A stretch of DNA of 64,000 bases from Trichosphaerium sp. ATCC 40318 (Eukaryota; Discosea; Flabellinia; Trichosidae): positions 266,627 to 330,626 of the forward strand of contig JALMLS010000488.1 in assembly GCA_038496445.1 (NCBI GenBank). The letters are read 5' to 3'. The number at the start of each line of letters is the position of its first letter. The first letter of the stretch is position 1. Of the stretch, positions 11,443 to 24,107 are shown piece by piece. The translations under genes and the position numbers were made by a program. The notes below the pieces were generated by a model that searched no databases, was not told the DNA's origin, and saw nothing but the letters and a program-made list of their open reading frames with translations.

Positions 11443-12679
11443 ATGCGTCTGCTGACGCTTTTATTTATAATTTCAATATTATTGGGTCTTATAAACACAC
11501 AATTGGCGCTTTCACGCGCTACCCAAATTGTAAGGATAGATTATCAACCTCCATTCGCCGAAAGAGGTACCTGACTTGTTTTGTCGTTCTAGACAACTTT
11601 TTTTGGTTATGACTTACTGTTTCGTCCAAAGGATGCCCTGTTTTTAATGGAGCAGCGAGCAGTATACAACTGTATGTATTATTTTACGTTTTATCACGTG
11701 ATTTTTTTTTTGTATTCCGTGAGGGTGAACTAAATAATATCTCCGAGCAGAAAGAACTTCGATTCAGCTTACTATGTTACAACTGGAATGGACTCAACTG
11801 TTTTTCGCATCGAGTTTGACCTTTGTACTAACACTGTACGGAGTTCAAGTGATATTTTTTAATTTTGACTTTTAATTTCTTAGCAACAATGTACAGCGGA
11901 TGCTGCTATAGGAGGATTTGATATTTTTGGCGGGTACAGAAAGTCTATCAATACGTTTTTTTATTCAAGTTTTTTCATAGAAATTTGCTTTGGTCAAGAC
12001 AACCTTCTGATGGTGTTGATGTTGCTGCAATCGTTCAAATAGGCTTAGATGATGTAGCTTCATGTGCTACATCTATAAAGTGCTTGGTGGATTTAGCAGA
12101 GATTGGCCCAAGTAAGTTTGGTATTAGTTGCTTACTAGGTTGTTAAACGTGCTAGTTGCCACAATGAATGAGCGTGAAGTATTTGCACTTTCAAAAACTT
12201 CAAGTGTTACAGGTTTCTCAGGTGTATTGCATCTTTGGGATTATCCTGATATACCAGGAGGTAACTGCATAAATAGGCGCAGTTATTCTATTCCTGAAGC
12301 AAATTGCCTAGACCCTCAAGGTAAGATAAGGTTTGAAACAATAAATAGCTAAAAAGCAAATCACGTGTTTTCTTAACATTTTTTTGCCTATCATGGTACA
12401 TCTCTGACTTGGTTGTTAGATATTTCAAGACTTAATGGTGATATCGTGGGTATACTATGTAGAGACAATATTGTGATTGGATTTAATTTCAGAACACTTC
12501 GTTTTGCTGATGAAACATTTCCTGGATTTAGTATTAATCCTCTGGCTCCAGCTTTTTCATTTGATGTTATATTTCCAAGGACAGAAGAAGAAAGAAGTTC
12601 TATTCGATTAATCCGTAGAGAATCAATTGTGTTGGAACCACCACCAGAGAAATTGCACTCCATTGAAGAAGAGCTTTAG
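11443..12679 (+). CDS. secreted cysteine-containing protein, unknown family
   Basis: ATG at 11443 begins a signal peptide (LTLLFIISILLGLINTQLAL). Seven exons (11443-11566, 11632-11671, 11751-11835, 11884-11933, 11981-12111, 12156-12320, 12420-12679) sum to 284 residues plus TAG, in frame throughout. The mature protein has many paired Cys (for example CTNTQQC and CATSIKC), as expected for disulphides in the secretory path, and an acidic C-terminus. The 79-nt and 99-nt introns contain CACGTG. I do not recognise the fold. It lies head-to-tail with the next secreted gene. Confidence 0.75.
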
Positions 12680-12920
12680 AAATGTCAAAATAAGTAGCTC
12701 AACCTTTTTTTTTCTGGACCTCTTTTGACACTCTTGTTAGAAATACATAACTTATACACCTTCTATTAAAACCATAATTTAAGAATAACGTCCAGCGCAT
12801 ACTGAGTAATATATCACTTACGCATCATTCTTGCTGAAGCTCGAGCGCTAGGTTTCACGTCACAGTCAAACATATTCTATGTTATTTTTCAATAGAACTC
12901 AAAGCTCACGTGATATTTCG

Positions 12921-13870
12921 ATGTACTTTTCAACCCTGAGTTTCGTTCTAACGTGCATCGTCGTAGTATCAATAAATGCAGCGCCAATGCGTGGCATTGG
13001 TATTGCTGACCACTACAAGTGTGAAGACGTGGATACTCTCCAAACAAGTTGGTTTTACAACTGGTTTGGGACTCACCCATGCCCAGGTAACCTTATTTTT
13101 CTGTTGAGTACTGTATGTACTGCTTTACTTATTTGACCAAATGTAACGAATTTAGGACAAACCAAAATACCTTGGATACCAATGATATTCGGCGCAAAGG
13201 ACATACATCTGACAGAAAAATTGAAAGGTCAGCTGACTTTTAAACTGCTTGTTTCTAATGAACACGTGCTTAGGTTCTAACTACGATGCTCTACTTGGAT
13301 TCAACGAGCCAAACGCTCACAACCAAGCTAACATGACTGTACAAGAGGCTTTAGATTTATGGCCACAACTCATGGCGACAGGACTTCGTCTTGGTAGTCC
13401 AGCTGCTGCCGCTTTTGACAGAGGTGCTTTCACGTGGACTAAGCAATTCATGGACGGTGCAAAACAACGTGGGTATAGAGTTGACTTTATCGCTCTTCAT
13501 TGGTACATCAACAAGGGTCTCACGCTACAAACAATGAGAGAGTTCTTTCAAGAAGTAAGAACGACTTATCCTGGATACAAAGTATGGTTGACTGAATTCG
13601 CAAACACAACTGGTACAATGCAAGAGAATATAGACTACTTCAATGGCGTCTATGATATGATTTCAGGAGAATTCTCGGATATTGTAGAACGGTACGAAAG
13701 AAAAGTAGTGACCTTCCTTGGTTTTTTTTACCGAAGTTAACACTTCAACAAGGTATGCTTGGTTTACGAGCAGATGGAGTAATCATCCTGGAGATTACTA
13801 TTTGATAGATGATAAAACTAATGGACTTACTGAAATAGGTCACGTATATGTTAGCAAGCCAAAGCAATAA
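12921..13870 (+). CDS. GH128-like secreted glycoside hydrolase
   Basis: Exons 12921-13086, 13156-13227, 13274-13691 and 13753-13870 give 257 residues. A signal peptide (TLSFVLTCIVVVSINAA) precedes a small TIM-barrel enzyme. LLGFNEPNAHNQANMTVQEA holds the acid/base Glu of the NEP motif, FIALHWY lies mid-barrel, VWLTEFANTTG holds the likely nucleophile Glu, and RYAWFTSRW comes near the end. These are the landmarks of the Glyco_hydro_cc/GH128 family (Asl1-like), whose members cut beta-1,3-glucans. Length fits the family. Substrate is inferred; remodelling of its own wall or digestion of prey or host glucan are both possible. The intron at 13228-13273 carries CACGTG just before its 3' end. Confidence 0.9.
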
Positions 13871-13959
13871 AGAGAAAAACTAATCCAGTTTTTTTTTCCC
13901 TAATTTTAGTTGTTTTTTTTGTTCTTTACAAGTTTGACGTCTGTTTGGGTTTTTGTTTC

Positions 13960-14866
13960 CTAGGATGAATCCACAGATAACTCTCCTACATCCATATCAT
14001 CACCTTGATATGTTCCGGGGTTTCTATCAACAATAAGGCAAAGAAGTATTCAAAGAAGTGAAACAGTAAAAAAAAAGCAATAAAAAAAAATTAAATATTA
14101 ATTCACATACCTGTCACCGCCAGCCCCGATTTGTTCTAGTATTGCTACTACCTCTGCTCTATTTTCTTTTTCTGCTAGTGCCAATGGTGTTTGTCCCTTC
14201 AAAAAATAAGCGAAAGACATGGATATAACAAAGACAAAAGCAATAGACTTACAAGTTTGTTTTCAATATTATAATCTGCATTTGCTTCCAAAAGCAAAGA
14301 GCATACTTCACTTGAACTAAAAACGCTCATGTGTAGTGCTGTGTTACCATCATTATCCCTGATTATTATAATAAGTTGAAAACAGATATACTAGCTGAGA
14401 GACGCACTTGATGTCCGGATTGGCGTTTTGAGTGAGCAAGAATTTAACAGTGTCTAAATAATATATTACATATTGCTTGTTTTTGTTGTGTTTTTTATAA
14501 ACACCTCACCTGCATGGTCTAGACCTGCAGCTATCATAAGAGCTGTTTGACCATTTCCTTCTGCTTTTAGTACATTAGCAAAGTGGCAAATAATACAACC
14601 AGGAGCAATGAGCAAGAGTAAATTCAAAAACAATTTGTGGAGAATTATGAAAGAGTTTTTTGAAGTTTACGAAAGAACAAGAATTTGTGGAGTAGCGTAC
14701 GAACACGTATATTTAAATCAGGCACAACACCTTCGCTTACCAACCTCTCCATGTCAATAAGGTTGCCTAAAAACTGGAATTTAAAACAAATGTCTTCTAA
14801 GCAAACCATTGTACCTGTCTGTGCGTATGCTAAGAATCTCCATATGTCTGGGTGCCGGTGTGTCAT
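13960..14866 (-). CDS. ankyrin-repeat protein
   Basis: Start ATG 14866. Six exons assemble with ankyrin spacing: NLIDMERLVSEGVVPDLNIR, then NGQTALMIAAGLDHADTVKF, then DNDGNTALHMS, then GQTPLALAEKENRAEVVAIL. The protein ends in a short acidic tail at TAG 13962-13960. There are about four repeats and roughly 170 residues, with no other domain. One intron (about 14690-14550) is longer than usual but is required by repeat spacing and phase. Small ankyrin-only proteins act as interaction adaptors; no partner can be deduced. Confidence 0.8.
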
Positions 14867-15215
14867 CTAAGCAGTGTTTTTTTAAAAAAAAGGCGCGTAA
14901 AATCGCATTCACGTTATAAGGATAGCATTGGAGCGCGTAGAAAGTTTATTACAACGTAAAGCAAAATACCGTTGATTTTGATGTAGCAATCTTTTAACAA
15001 AAATATGGCGTACGATCTACAGGGTGCTGTCCGCGCGCTTTTGCGTACACTTGTTGATGCCGGTATTACTTAACAACCTTAAGCGCATTTGGCAGTAGAA
15101 TAGCCACTGCGTTGCGAAGGGTAACTTTACGACGCGATAATAAGGAATATACAAGGTTATTTATGCATTTTTATACAAGAAAAGCAATCAAAGCTTTAGA
15201 AATGGTGCTATTCGT

Positions 15216-15967
15216 CTAAACAAGATATATTTCTTCTTTTGACTCGATATCTTGCCTACAAATAGGACACCTACAACGAAAATACGTCAAAATCAACTCT
15301 AAAGCGTTCTTGTTTCGTTAAATCGTACCTGGTTATTTGTGAACTACAATCGACGCATAAACAAAGATGATTGCAAGGTTTCACAAGTATTTTAATTTTG
15401 TTGTCCATACAAACGCGGCACTCAATGGCTTGGTTGCGTTCGCTTTCTATTATCTTACGTGTCTACGCTTGAATTAGAAACAATAGTTATTTTTGCCTTT
15501 CTAGTGGTTTTTGCAGAGTCTGTTTTGCTACCTTTTCTGATTTTACCGCTTTAAGGGCTACTCGCAGCGATTCCTCTAACCCGTCTAGTTCTTCAACGTG
15601 AAGAAATTTCAGAACATCTTTATCTCCACGCAATGCTGCTATTTCTGCCTTCAGGTACCTATTCTGCGCCTTGATCTGTTGTATAGTGGCCGTAGCGTAT
15701 CTTGACCTGTTTTTAACGTAAGTGGAATTTGTGTTAGCGTGAAACGTGCTTTGCGTTTGATAGGTCAATTTGTTCGCCTAGATTGGCTACTAAATTGTTG
15801 TATTCTTCAAGTAATTCTGTATTTGCGCTAATGCGTCCACTGAGCTTGTCAACCGTTCTGTATAGAGTCTATATACAAGTTACATGCTGTAGGCTTGTTT
15901 TCAGGCATACCGAGTTTTGGAGCTTCAGTTGCGCGTTTTCATAGCACATGTAGTGTTGATCTGCCAT
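15216..15967 (-). CDS. coiled-coil RING-finger protein, probable E3 ubiquitin ligase
   Basis: Exons 15967-15911, 15868-15750, 15706-15532, 15462-15329 and 15270-15216 sum to 179 residues in frame. The first two thirds are coiled coil, and the C-terminus is a C3HC4 RING (CRVCMDNKIKILVKPCNHLC, then CVDC and CPICRQ). Most RING proteins of this shape recruit E2 enzymes. The second intron must be GC-AG (gcacgt...acag) to keep the frame. The helix DVLKFLHVEELDGLEESLRV, followed by ALKAVKSEKTRKI, resembles a K-box heptad pattern, possibly by convergence. Ligase function is inferred from the RING. Confidence 0.85.
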
Positions 15968-16334
15968 TAGTATGTACAACGAAGCGTTTTGTTTCTTAAT
16001 GAAAACAGTTCACACTTTTACCGCGTTTTTCGACGGTAATTTAACCCCCTAAAGCCGCCACCAGCTGTTTGCTTTCCCTTTGCGTTAAGCAAACAGAAAA
16101 GCGTTCAAAACGGCCTAAGTTGTCTCACCCAGTTTTCAACAAACCATCAAAAACTCAGAAAGTGGCCACGGCTTAACAAGTTTTCTTTTCGTGCAATGTG
16201 GTTGAATAGCGCGTTTCTTTATTGTTTGCGTTGATTAAACAAAATTTCGCTTAAACTACGATCAAAATTTATTCATAACATTCGCAACGCACTGTACTAT
16301 CTAATTTGAGCGCCTTTTGGCCATTTGAAATGTA

Positions 16335-19300
16335 ATGTACGTATTTACGCAAATTACAGTAAGAAACTATTTGTTAGGCAATCAGACGACGATTTTGATC
16401 TTCTTTTATCCCAAAGCAGGCGTCCAGCCCGACGTTTACCGAAGAATAAGCAAAGTCGCGCGTCACAGGTTAAATAGACATAATAATGTACTAAACGGCA
16501 TCTAATATACGTGTAGAGGCGTGGAAATACACAAACATCGACTCGCCGTAAAGCAAACTTGAAACAACCAATAACCACACGGAAACGCGTCTCGCAAGCG
16601 CCTAAGACAAAAGCTATCAACCAACCAAGTCAACGGAAAAAACAACAGCGTAAAAAACCTCCAAAACGTCGCGCAGCAGTACTATATAGCGATGAAGAAA
16701 AAGAACAGGTACAGAAAGACGTTGTTTTGTAATTTGGAAAAAATTTTCTTGGAGTTACCGCCAATAACGGTATTGTGTAACTCCATCCTAGAGTTCAACT
16801 GGTAGACCTGCATCACAACGTCAAAAGACAGAGAAGTCCACACCACATCCTAAAAATTCGGATAATACCCAAAATGAAATTATTGAAAACAAGTCACCTA
16901 TCTCTCAGGTAGTTGAGGAACCATCAAATATTTCAGCATGTACGTTTTATTTTTACATATATTAATTTCATATTAATAATGTCAAATTCATAGATGGAGG
17001 ACATAATGACTCTGAGCGTAAGTCTAGTTTAGTAATGCAAGAAAAATACTTGCTTACTTTCTTGCTTTTTTTTGTTAATCATTTTGACACCTTCTACTTA
17101 GTTGACTCTAGTTCTAAGATGGAGTATTTTGATGAAAGTGAGGTTGTCGTAGTTGAAGACTCATCAGATGAGGATGATGTACCAGTTGGTAAGTACTACA
17201 TTATCTTATTCAAAAATCTTGTCTAATTCTGTTCCTCTAGATGCAACATTTTCTGAACCTAGAGGTATGTAAATACTATAGTTTGATTTTCCTTATAAAA
17301 AAACGCTTTTAGATGATCCACTACCTGTGGTAGATGGCGACACTAGGATGCATGTTTCGTAAGTACATATTTTTGTAGTTAATTTTGGTATGATATGTTA
17401 ACTTTTTGCAGTGATCTTGGTAATGTAAGCGAGGAAGAAGATGAAGTTCCTCAGGATGCTTATGGTTATTTTTGGTATTCTCAATCAGTGCCACAAGGTA
17501 AGTAATGTTAGATAATCCAAAGGCTCAAAGAGATGTAACGATTTGTTTGTTTTTACAGAACGAGAAATTGTGTATGGACATAAACACATTAAACATGAAA
17601 TGAGGAGTTCTCAAGAAAATCTGGAAGCAGTTATTGATAAGGTTGTAAAGTACGTTATTTATATAATATTCACGTGGCATTTGATTGACATTGTATAGCA
17701 ACTTCTCCATAGGAGAAGACAAAGACGACAAAACGTTTGGAACACCAAATACACAAAACACTCCTTCTACTGCAGGAGGATTACCTTCAACCCCTAGAAG
17801 AGCACGAGAAGAACAATGGACACGAGAACACCTCGAACAACGTTCTTCACGCTTTGAACCTCCATCTCAAATGCACGTTTCAATTTTTCCCTTTCAGCTT
17901 TTGTTGATTTTTTTTTAACTTCAGGGTCGATCCTATTGCTCCTTATGATACGCCTAAGGACGATCATGTTGCTATTCAAGGTGGTAGAAAAGCTTTGGAA
18001 AGCTTAATGACTATTGTATTGGGATCTCAGTCATCATTGAGCACTGGATCTCCAGAGCAAGTGCCTTTAGTTCTTAACCAGTTTAAGTCTCCAAGTACTC
18101 AACATATTGAAGCTATTCCATTAGACTTTAGTCAACCAATTCATACTCCACTCGCTTTATCAAAGAAACCAAATAGTATCAATGTGAAGAAACCAGCCAC
18201 AACAACAAATACCCAACAACAGACGTTTAGTAGTAGTGCACCAATCATCCCAAAAGCAAAAGTCAGTTCACCTTCTTCTGTTAAAAAGGATTACATACGA
18301 GCACCAGCAGCTTCTGCACCTCTACCAAAACCGCATAAGGCTTCGCCAATACAACAAAAGCCGCCAATACAACAAAAGCCTCCTGTGTTGGTATCAAAGA
18401 AGCCATCACCTGTTAAAGTTAGTAACCCTCTCAGCTTTTCTCTTGAGATTGATGAGCTTCCTGAAGATGATCTTTTACAGCTTATTCAAGAAGTAGAAAA
18501 CAAACGTAACTCTCAAGGCTCATCAAAAAACACACGTGGTACACCAACAACAGTACCACAGAGATCTTCAGGACCACCTATCACCACTGCAAGTCGATCG
18601 TCTGTGCCATCAAGCAGCCAACAACCTTTTCCACAAGCAACAGAAAAGCAAGCATTGCCTAAACCTGTCATGCACAAAGCCCCACCAAAACGATCTACAG
18701 CGCCACCAAGACCACAAACTACATACAATAACTCAAAAGCAGGTTCGATAAACCCGCCACATGGAGCACCTGCTGTTATGGCTAGAATACCTTATACAAA
18801 CAAAAACAATAAGCCACTGAAGACTCCTCAACCTTCTGTTGTTATACACAGAAATACGTCGTTTCACGCTAATAATAAGAGCGTTCCATCTTCTGTAGGA
18901 GGTTTTCAGCGGTTCCCTTATAAAGTGAATAGAGTAAATAATGTACAGCAACCAAGTAATCAGAATCAGATGACTCAGCACGCTAGAACAAACAATCGAA
19001 ACAAGGGCGCTCAATTACCTCCTCAAGGATTCAACAGATTCAAGAAAACTCCTGTTTTTCCAAGTTCTTTAAGTAGGGATAATTCAAATAGAAGCACAGG
19101 AAGCACAGAGAGAATAACAGACACAAGCCAAACTGTAAATAATGTGACTGCTAAAAGTGTACTTACTTCGGTGTTTTTTGAATACTTTGCTCATCCTTTG
19201 TTAGTCTCAAGAGAAGCTTACCTATGTTACAAGATTTCTAATCCTTCAAGTCACACGTAACAATAACCATGTGGTACGTAGTTGATAAAGGTGTAGCACC

Positions 19301-22300
19301 ATAGTTGTTAACAAAGATTTTGTAGAAACTAAGAGGATTCAATGAACAGTATAACTTGGAAGAAGATATCTATCTTACAGGTAGCTGGGTATCATCGCAA
19401 GTGAGTGTTGTTGCTTCAAATAAATCACGTGTGAATTTATATACCTGTTTAGGTTCAAGAAGGCATGTTTGTGAACGTGCTTGGTAAAAAATCAGATGGA
19501 CCAAACTTTGCTGGTCATTATCACATTGGTGATGAAGCTGGTATTCTTATCATACATCCCGATATATTAATATCGGGATCTTCTCTATCAAGTTCTGTAG
19601 ATTGCCCAAGACGCTCTGTACTCAAATACCGTACAGCTGTACGTTTTACAACATGCTGACTTTAGTCAAAAAAACATCCTCATAGCTTTTTGTTTACCCT
19701 TTTCGCTAAGCAACTTAACTGGAGTACTGCTCCAATATATGGAAAGATTCTGCATGCCGTGATGCAAGATGGTGAGGCGTTATTGAACATATTTAAAGTC
19801 TAACTTGATTTTATTTAAGCGCTTGTTCGGAATGACTTTGACTTTAAGAAGCTTAGAGAGTTTGCAACACGTCAGGTTGATAAACATGTTGCTGAGATTT
19901 TTGCTACTAATAATAGCGATGTTCATGTTATATCTCAAGTGGAAAAAGCTCTGCCATGCCTCATGCAACATTTTGCTGAGAGGTTCTTGAAAGGCAATAA
20001 TAAGGTATTTACAAAGTAGTTTTCTTTCTCTCTGTCACGAATGAAAGTGACACGTGCGTTTTTTTCTAGGCTATAGTTAGATTGCATGGAAAAGATTATC
20101 ATATTGTGATCAAAGAGACTATTAGTATTGAAGAAACAATTTGGTCTCCAATGTTTGGGATGAAAGGTAATATCAGGTTTTAGAGTTTGTTTTTTGTAGC
20201 CTTGAGGCATTGTCTTACTCTTTGTTTTTCTTTATTTAGGTGATATTGATGTAGTTGTAAAGTGTACAGCATCTGAGATTATAAAAGGCAGGCATCAGAA
20301 TCCTCGAGAAGTTATTCTACCTCTTGAAATCAAAACAGGATCACTTAATAATGGATTTCCTGATGCACAGGTTTTACTTTATGTAATGCTTATGAGAGAC
20401 AGATATAGTACGTCTTTGTTTATTTAGAATATCTATGTTCGTATTGAGCTTATTTGTTCTTGCTAAGATACTGAGATTCCTGCTGGGTTATTATATTCCG
20501 TAAAAGATACTCAAATGAAAGGTAGGCGTCCTTTTTTGTTCAAGAACATAGTTTATTTCAATCGTTTATTTCTATCCACAAGTTGGCACTATTCTAGCCT
20601 CTATCATGAACATTAGTTTACATTAATTTCTTACATACTTTATAATGTTTTCTCAATGACTAGGAGGCTATCAAATGCATTATTTTTTCGTTGTATTGTT
20701 TTTTATGGTTTGCTAATTGTATTTCAACCAAAAGGTGTTACAGTGAAACATGCAAAATTATCTGCACTCATACAACGACGAAACGAGCTCGCAATCCGGT
20801 TATCATCTTTTGCTCTTCCTGAAGTAGTAACGGATGACCCCAAGATGTGTTCTCGTTGTTATGTAAAAGAGCAATGCTTAGTCAATCACAAAATGACAAA
20901 TAATACTGACTTTGATGACCCAGATATCCAAGAACTACTTCTTGTACGTATACGTGACACTTGTAACCATTTCGCCCTTTTACGAGAGTCCCAGATGTCC
21001 ACGCATCTAAGTTTTCTTCTAGAATGAAGCCCAACATTTGATTCATCGTGAAGATGCACCTTTCTTTACAAGGTGGATGAAGGCGATTGACGCAGAAGAA
21101 GCAGAAGCCAGAAATACAGAACGACTCATGTGGATGCTCACACCAGCGCTGTTTGAATCGCAAGGACTGTAAGTATATATTGAGTGTAGCACGTTTCTGA
21201 TTATTCTACAAGATGTTTTGATCGCCTACGGATAGTCAACTCAGCTCGTGTACCTTCAGTTGTTGCTGATGACTTTGGTGGCATAAAGTACACGTTTTCT
21301 TCAGGTTCTACGACTGGACGTAGTTTGTTGGATTCTGTTATCCATGAAAATGATTACATAGCATTATCAACACGTGTTGGAAACAGATGGCATCATGGTA
21401 TTGGTTCTGGTAAAGTTGTTAAAATAGGCCGTAAAGAAATCTGTATTCAATGTGATGAGCCACTTCTTGGTCCGCCAAGTGCGGATATTGAAGATTTGAT
21501 ATGCGAAAGGTTAGTACAGTTCTGGTTTTTCTGTCACGTTTTTTTAATGTTTTGTTCATAAAGGCTTGATGGTATGCAACAAAAGTTCAGAGCGCCAATA
21601 TTCAATCATTCGAGCAAACGAGTTGCTATTGAATCTTTGGTTTGGCGTGTTAGTAAAAGGCATATATTTAGTACTTTTAAGAGCTCGAGAGTACGATTTT
21701 TGTTAACTTTTGCTGCTTTGTGTTTTGTTATTGCTTTGTGTAATTGGTTTATTTTTAGGCAAATATATATAGGTTGTTTGTGAGTCAGGGAGATCACAGG
21801 CGAAGACAACTTATTGTTCATGGAGCACCGCCAGTTTTTACAAAAACTACATTGAAGTTTGGTAAAGATTGTGAACTTAATGGTATGTCCAGCTTAATGG
21901 TGTACTGGTTATGTTCTTTTGTTAATACTCATATCTCGTTTAAGTCGATCAGAGGAAAGCTTGTTTGCAGGTGATACAAGGTACTACATTTTGAGAAAAA
22001 AGAAACAAAGTCTCAAGTTTGTTAACTTTTTTTCTTCGTTACAGCTCAAGATTACGCTCTTATTCTTGGTATGCCTGGTACTGGTAAAACTACAACTATT
22101 GCATATATTATACAATTACTTGTGCGCCATGGCAAGTCAGTGTTGATATCTGCATATACACACTCAGCTTTGGATAATCTGCTGTTGAAGTTGAGGGAAC
22201 TTGGTGTTGAGTTTTTCCGGTTTCATAGAGGAAGCATAAACTCGGTAAGTTAACCTTGTTGGTTGTTAACTTTGTATCTAATATGTATTTGCTTAGGTTG

Positions 22301-23840
22301 CAAAAGAGCTACGAAATGTGACATTGACAGGTGTTAATAGTAATATAAAGTTAAAACAACTTGAAGATTTAAAGGGTAAGAGGTTTTTGGTTACCTGTTG
22401 TCATATTTCTTCTCGTTCTCATATTTTTCTAAAGCTCAAGGGAAGTTCAAAGTTATTGGGTGTACTTGCGCTGGAACTAATAATCCGTTATTACAAGCTT
22501 TGGATACTTTTGATTATTGTATTATTGATGAAGCTACTCAATTGACATTACCTATTGCGCTTGGTCCGCTTCGTTTTGCTAAAGTTTTTGTACTCGTTGG
22601 TGATCATTACCAGGTTTGTCAACCATTGTGTTCTCCTTACTTATTAATGTACATAGTTGCCTCCTCTAGTTCGTGCTGCTAATAATCCACTTTATGGACA
22701 AAGTCTGTTTAAACAGCTGTCGGTGAAACACCCTGAAGCTGTTGTAGAATTACACTATCAGTACCGAATGAACACGTGAGATATTTTTAGTAGCATTTCA
22801 CTTTTTGTTTAATCTATTGCGTAGCGATATCATGTCCATCTCAAACCAGCTTGTATATCAAAACAGACTTATAGGTGGTACAGAGAATATATTAAATGTA
22901 CGCCAGCATACAAGAACTTGTAAAAGCACTAATCTTTTTTGTTTGTAGTGTAAATTAAATAAGATTGAACTCGCGTACCTACCTAAGCTCAAGCACGGAT
23001 TTATTTCTTCTCAAAACTGGTTGATGCAAGTATTGGATCCATCGTACGTAATAAGATAACTGATATAAAAGCTCACGTGCTTTTTTTTAATAAAGGAAGA
23101 GCGTAGTGTTTCTGGATACTGATAATATGCCCGCTTTGGATTCATGTACAGATAACGGTCACACTGGGGGTACAGAGGTTGTTATAAATAGAAAAGAAGC
23201 AAAAATAGCTTCATGGGTACGTTGTTGGCTAGGAGTTTGCTTCTATGATTATTTTGCTAAATCGTTTACTAGTTGGCTCATGCGTTAGTCAGTTGTGGTG
23301 TACTTATGGAAGAGATTGGCATTCTTACACCTTATCGATCACAAGTATCTACAATACGACAAGAACTACGGAGATTGCATGTCAAAGAAACTGATACAAA
23401 GACTATAGACAAGTACCAAGGCAAAGATAAGCCATGCGTAATTGTTTCATTCGCACGTTCCAACCCAAAAAAGAAGGTAAGAATACTTTTTTTGTGTTTT
23501 TCTTGTATTAAGTTCTTGTATTAGATTGGAAGTATTTTGCGCGACTGGCGCCGTCTTAACGTCGCTTTTACAAGAGCTAAGCAAAAGCTTCTTCTCATTG
23601 GATCAAAGAGCACATTAGAAGGGCACTCTCTGTTTTCGAAGTTCTTCGAACTTGTTGTTTCTAAAGGATGGCATTTTATGCTTCCAAGAGATGCATGTGA
23701 TTTTTATGATATGTCACCACGTGTTGGGTACGTTGTTTTTATTATTTATTTCTAATAGACTACTCTTGATATCAAAAACAGATTACTTATTGTTTTTACA
23801 CAGACCTGAAGCGGAAACGTCAAGCCCTATGGTTCTTTGA
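16335..23840 (+). CDS. DNA2: DNA replication ATP-dependent helicase/nuclease Dna2
   Basis: A multi-exon gene of roughly 1,600-1,700 codons. The long N-terminus is basic then Ser/Pro/Gln-rich and probably disordered (16.4-19.1 kb). It holds an acidic run near 17130-17180 and a tandem PIQQKP duplication near 18347. The Dna2 core follows: HPDILISGSSLSSSVDCPRR (first Fe-S Cys), the nuclease core GDIDVVVKC...EIKTG...Q...Y near 20240-20410, then MCSRCYVKEQC (remaining Fe-S Cys). SF1 helicase motifs come next: GMPGTGKTT (22071), DEATQ (22529), GDHYQLPPL, HYQYRMN, TIDKYQGKD and NVAFTRAKQK. Dna2 trims long flaps on Okazaki fragments and resects breaks. The start codon is split (AT at 16335-16336, G at 16378) and intron 17873-17924 is GC-AG. 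Stop TGA at 23840. Confidence 0.93.
19556..19579. repeat. perfect 10-bp inverted repeat inside Dna2 coding sequence
   Basis: ATCCCGATAT at 19556-19565 and its exact complement at 19570-19579 are separated by ATTA. They lie in the codons for the conserved HPDILISG motif. See findings. Confidence 0.8.
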
Positions 23841-24107
23841 TTCTTGGTGAAATGTAATTTTGAGTGCGATACCAATAAAGGAAATGTTGCGCTGTGTAAA
23901 CAAAGTATTTAGTCTATCCTTTGCAAGGGCGATTAGTTGGTTGCTGAAAAATATATGTTGTAATAGTATTGACATTGTCACGTTTTTTTTACAAGTCAAG
24001 TGCAGTCACACTGGTAATTAAAACAAATACTGTGCTTCTACATCTAAATTGTTGTATATCTCTATCATTACCCTTATTAAAGCAGTCTTCAACAAATATA
24101 ATCAAGA

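Noticed and set aside
16354-16620. 88-codon minus-strand frame
   Set aside because: It is antisense to the first coding exons of Dna2.
18236-18751. Gln/His-rich frames overlapping Dna2
   Set aside because: Alternative readings of the CAA-rich disordered N-terminus; the Dna2 frame runs through uninterrupted.
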